Assembly (NCBI GenBank): GCA_028869255.1
Contig: CP110972.1
Location: 3,477,001 to 3,541,000 of the forward strand
From: Pseudomonas poae
Lineage (GTDB): Bacteria > Pseudomonadota > Gammaproteobacteria > Pseudomonadales > Pseudomonadaceae
Length of the DNA: 64,000 bases
Direction: 5' to 3'
Shown: positions 62,956 to 64,000 of the stretch, piece after piece
How positions within the stretch are numbered: position 1 is the stretch's first letter
How the letters are laid out: every line of letters starts with the position of its first letter
The notes under the pieces: model-generated
Databases searched by the model: none
Told to the model about the DNA's origin: nothing
Seen by the model: only the letters and a program-made list of their open reading frames with translations
Made by a program: the position numbers and the translations under genes

Positions 62956-63654
62956 TCAGCTCGGTATGTTGAGACCACGGATCACCGCCGGCCGGGCGAC
63001 AAAGCCATCCAGCGCACGCAGTACATTAGGGAAGTCGGCGATGCCCACCAGGTCGCCCGATTCATAGAAGCCGATCAGGTTGCGAATCCACGGGAAGGTG
63101 GCGATGTCGGCGATGCTGTACTCGTCACCCATGATCCAGGTACGGCCCAGCAGGCGCTTTTCCAGCACGTCGAGCAAGCGCCGGGATTCAGCGGCATAGC
63201 GATCGCGGGGGCGCTTGTCTTCGTAGGCTTTACCGGCGAACTTGTTGAAAAACCCTACCTGCCCGAACATCGGGCCAATACCGGCCATCTGAAACATCAG
63301 CCACTGAATGGTTTCATAACGTGTCGCCGGATCTTCGGAAAGCAACTGACTGGTTTTTTCCGCCAGGTAAATCAGGATCGCGCCGGACTCGAACAACGCC
63401 AGCGGTTGGCCGCTAGGGCCGTTGGGGTCAATGATCGCAGGGATCTTGTTGTTGGGGTTCAGGGACAGGAACTCGGGGGATAACTGGTCCTGCGTCTCGA
63501 AGCTGACCTTGTGCGCCTCATACGGCAGGCCCAGTTCCTCAAGCATGATCGAGACTTTTACCCCGTTGGGCGTCGGCAGCGAGTACAGTTGCAAGCGCTC
63601 CGGATGCTGGGCGGGCCATTTACTGTTAATCGGGAAGGCAGCGATTGGGTTCAT
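62956..63654 (-). CDS. Glutathione S-transferase, YfcG/YghU (Nu) type
   Basis: A 232-residue GST. The thioredoxin-like N-domain reads LQLYSLPTPNGVKVSIMLEELGLPYEAHKVSFETQDQLSPEFLSLNPNNKIPAIID, with the TPNG motif typical of the YfcG/YghU disulfide-bond oxidoreductase class rather than a Cys or Ser catalytic residue, and LFESGAILIYLAEKT for the glutathione carboxylate. The helical C-domain includes YSIADIATFPWIRN. AGGAG lies upstream. The pair with PhzF forms a short operon. Confidence 0.93.
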   Translation of the reverse strand: MNPIAAFPINSKWPAQHPERLQLYSLPTPNGVKVSIMLEELGLPYEAHKVSFETQDQLSPEFLSLNPNNKIPAIIDPNGPSGQPLALFESGAILIYLAEKTSQLLSEDPATRYETIQWLMFQMAGIGPMFGQVGFFNKFAGKAYEDKRPRDRYAAESRRLLDVLEKRLLGRTWIMGDEYSIADIATFPWIRNLIGFYESGDLVGIADFPNVLRALDGFVARPAVIRGLNIPS

Positions 63655-63904
63655 CAGGAGATCCTCTGCGCAAAGCTCCCATCATAGTCATCTGACTCGC
63701 GTCCTGCATGGGTCATCAATGCGCAACATCGGCTGGCTATTATGCCGCGTGGGCGAACCAATAGGCCCAGGTGCACTCTTAAGTGCGCCCACAAGGTGAA
63801 TGGAGGCATCTGGCTATACCGACAGGGAACACCGCAGGACGCCGGATGCGTCACTGGGGCCGGGCTTGTCCGCCTTAATCCGATGCACCGAAGACTCGAA
63901 CCTA

Positions 63905-64000
63905 ATGACAATCAAGCCTCTGTGCCTTGCGCTGCGCCTGAAACGCTATTCATACATCCTGTTGCCGCTCTTGCTGGTTGGCGGCGCCATCGGCCTGACC
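63905..64000 (+). CDS. Start of a membrane protein, cut by the window end
   Basis: From the ATG at 63905 the frame is open to the window end: a basic start (MTIKPLCLALRLKRYS) then a hydrophobic helix (YILLPLLLVGGAIGLT). This looks like a signal anchor. The family cannot be told from 32 residues. The 250 bp upstream (63655-63904) shows no gene. Confidence 0.45.
   Translation, partial: MTIKPLCLALRLKRYSYILLPLLLVGGAIGLT

Overview
The window looks like a chromosome segment of a fluorescent Pseudomonas. The gacA-uvrC-pgsA-tRNA-Gly block, the many REP/REPIN palindromes (cores GTGGGAGCTGGCTTGCC and GTGGCGAGCGAGCTTGC), the high GC with GC-rich third codon positions, and the DUF1652, DUF1615, FadL-like and EvgS-like genes all fit that genus. 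This placement is inference; no search was run.

Layout. (1) 1-15.6 kb is an accessory catabolic region: two Old Yellow Enzyme-type flavoproteins, two SDRs, a quinone oxidoreductase, three alpha/beta hydrolases (one frameshifted) plus a remnant of a fourth, a FadL-like porin, a ferredoxin-motif GMC oxidoreductase, an SCP2-like protein and TetR, Crp/Fnr and HxlR regulators. It ends at a vestigial tyrosine integrase next to tRNA-Gly(GCC), whose 3' end matches the ICEclc attachment site as I recall it. (2) 16.0-20.2 kb holds tRNA-Gly, pgsA, uvrC, gacA and a phage-like divergent regulator pair. (3) 20.2-24.1 kb holds a GNAT acetyltransferase, a nitrilase-family amidase, a DAHP synthase behind an aromatic leader-peptide attenuator, and an aldo-keto reductase. 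(4) 24.1-28.9 kb is an EvgS/EvgA-like phosphorelay with a degenerate receiver protein. (5) 29-39 kb holds MgtC, FKBP, a membrane protein, a PAS-LuxR regulator, DUF1652, an MFS exporter, an RcnB-like protein, a polyamine-type XRE-cupin/glutamine-synthetase pair and a DNA alkylation repair protein. (6) 39-53.8 kb holds a LysR/GMC/MHS-transporter unit, topB, a CBS protein, a sirtuin, a LysR/CoA-transferase/thiolase operon, a thioesterase and a DUF1615 lipoprotein. (7) 53.9-61 kb holds an RHS polymorphic toxin with a cholera/pertussis-like ADP-ribosyltransferase tip, its AT-rich putative immunity gene, and a divergent lipoxygenase-like protein. (8) 61-64 kb holds a zinc-type hemB, a PhzF-family protein, a GST and the start of another gene.

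The most novel items are the RHS-ART toxin/immunity pair, the compact lipoxygenase-like protein, the catabolic cluster with ATAAC-N3-GTTAT operators, and the DAHP synthase leader with two aromatic-rich reading frames.

Several genes carry single-base indels, mostly in short homopolymers (near 9410, 14557, 19668, 37698, 39190/39236, 44260 and 54070). One (topB) is a gene normally intact. Either the assembly has residual indel errors or these are real mutations; the annotation marks each one.
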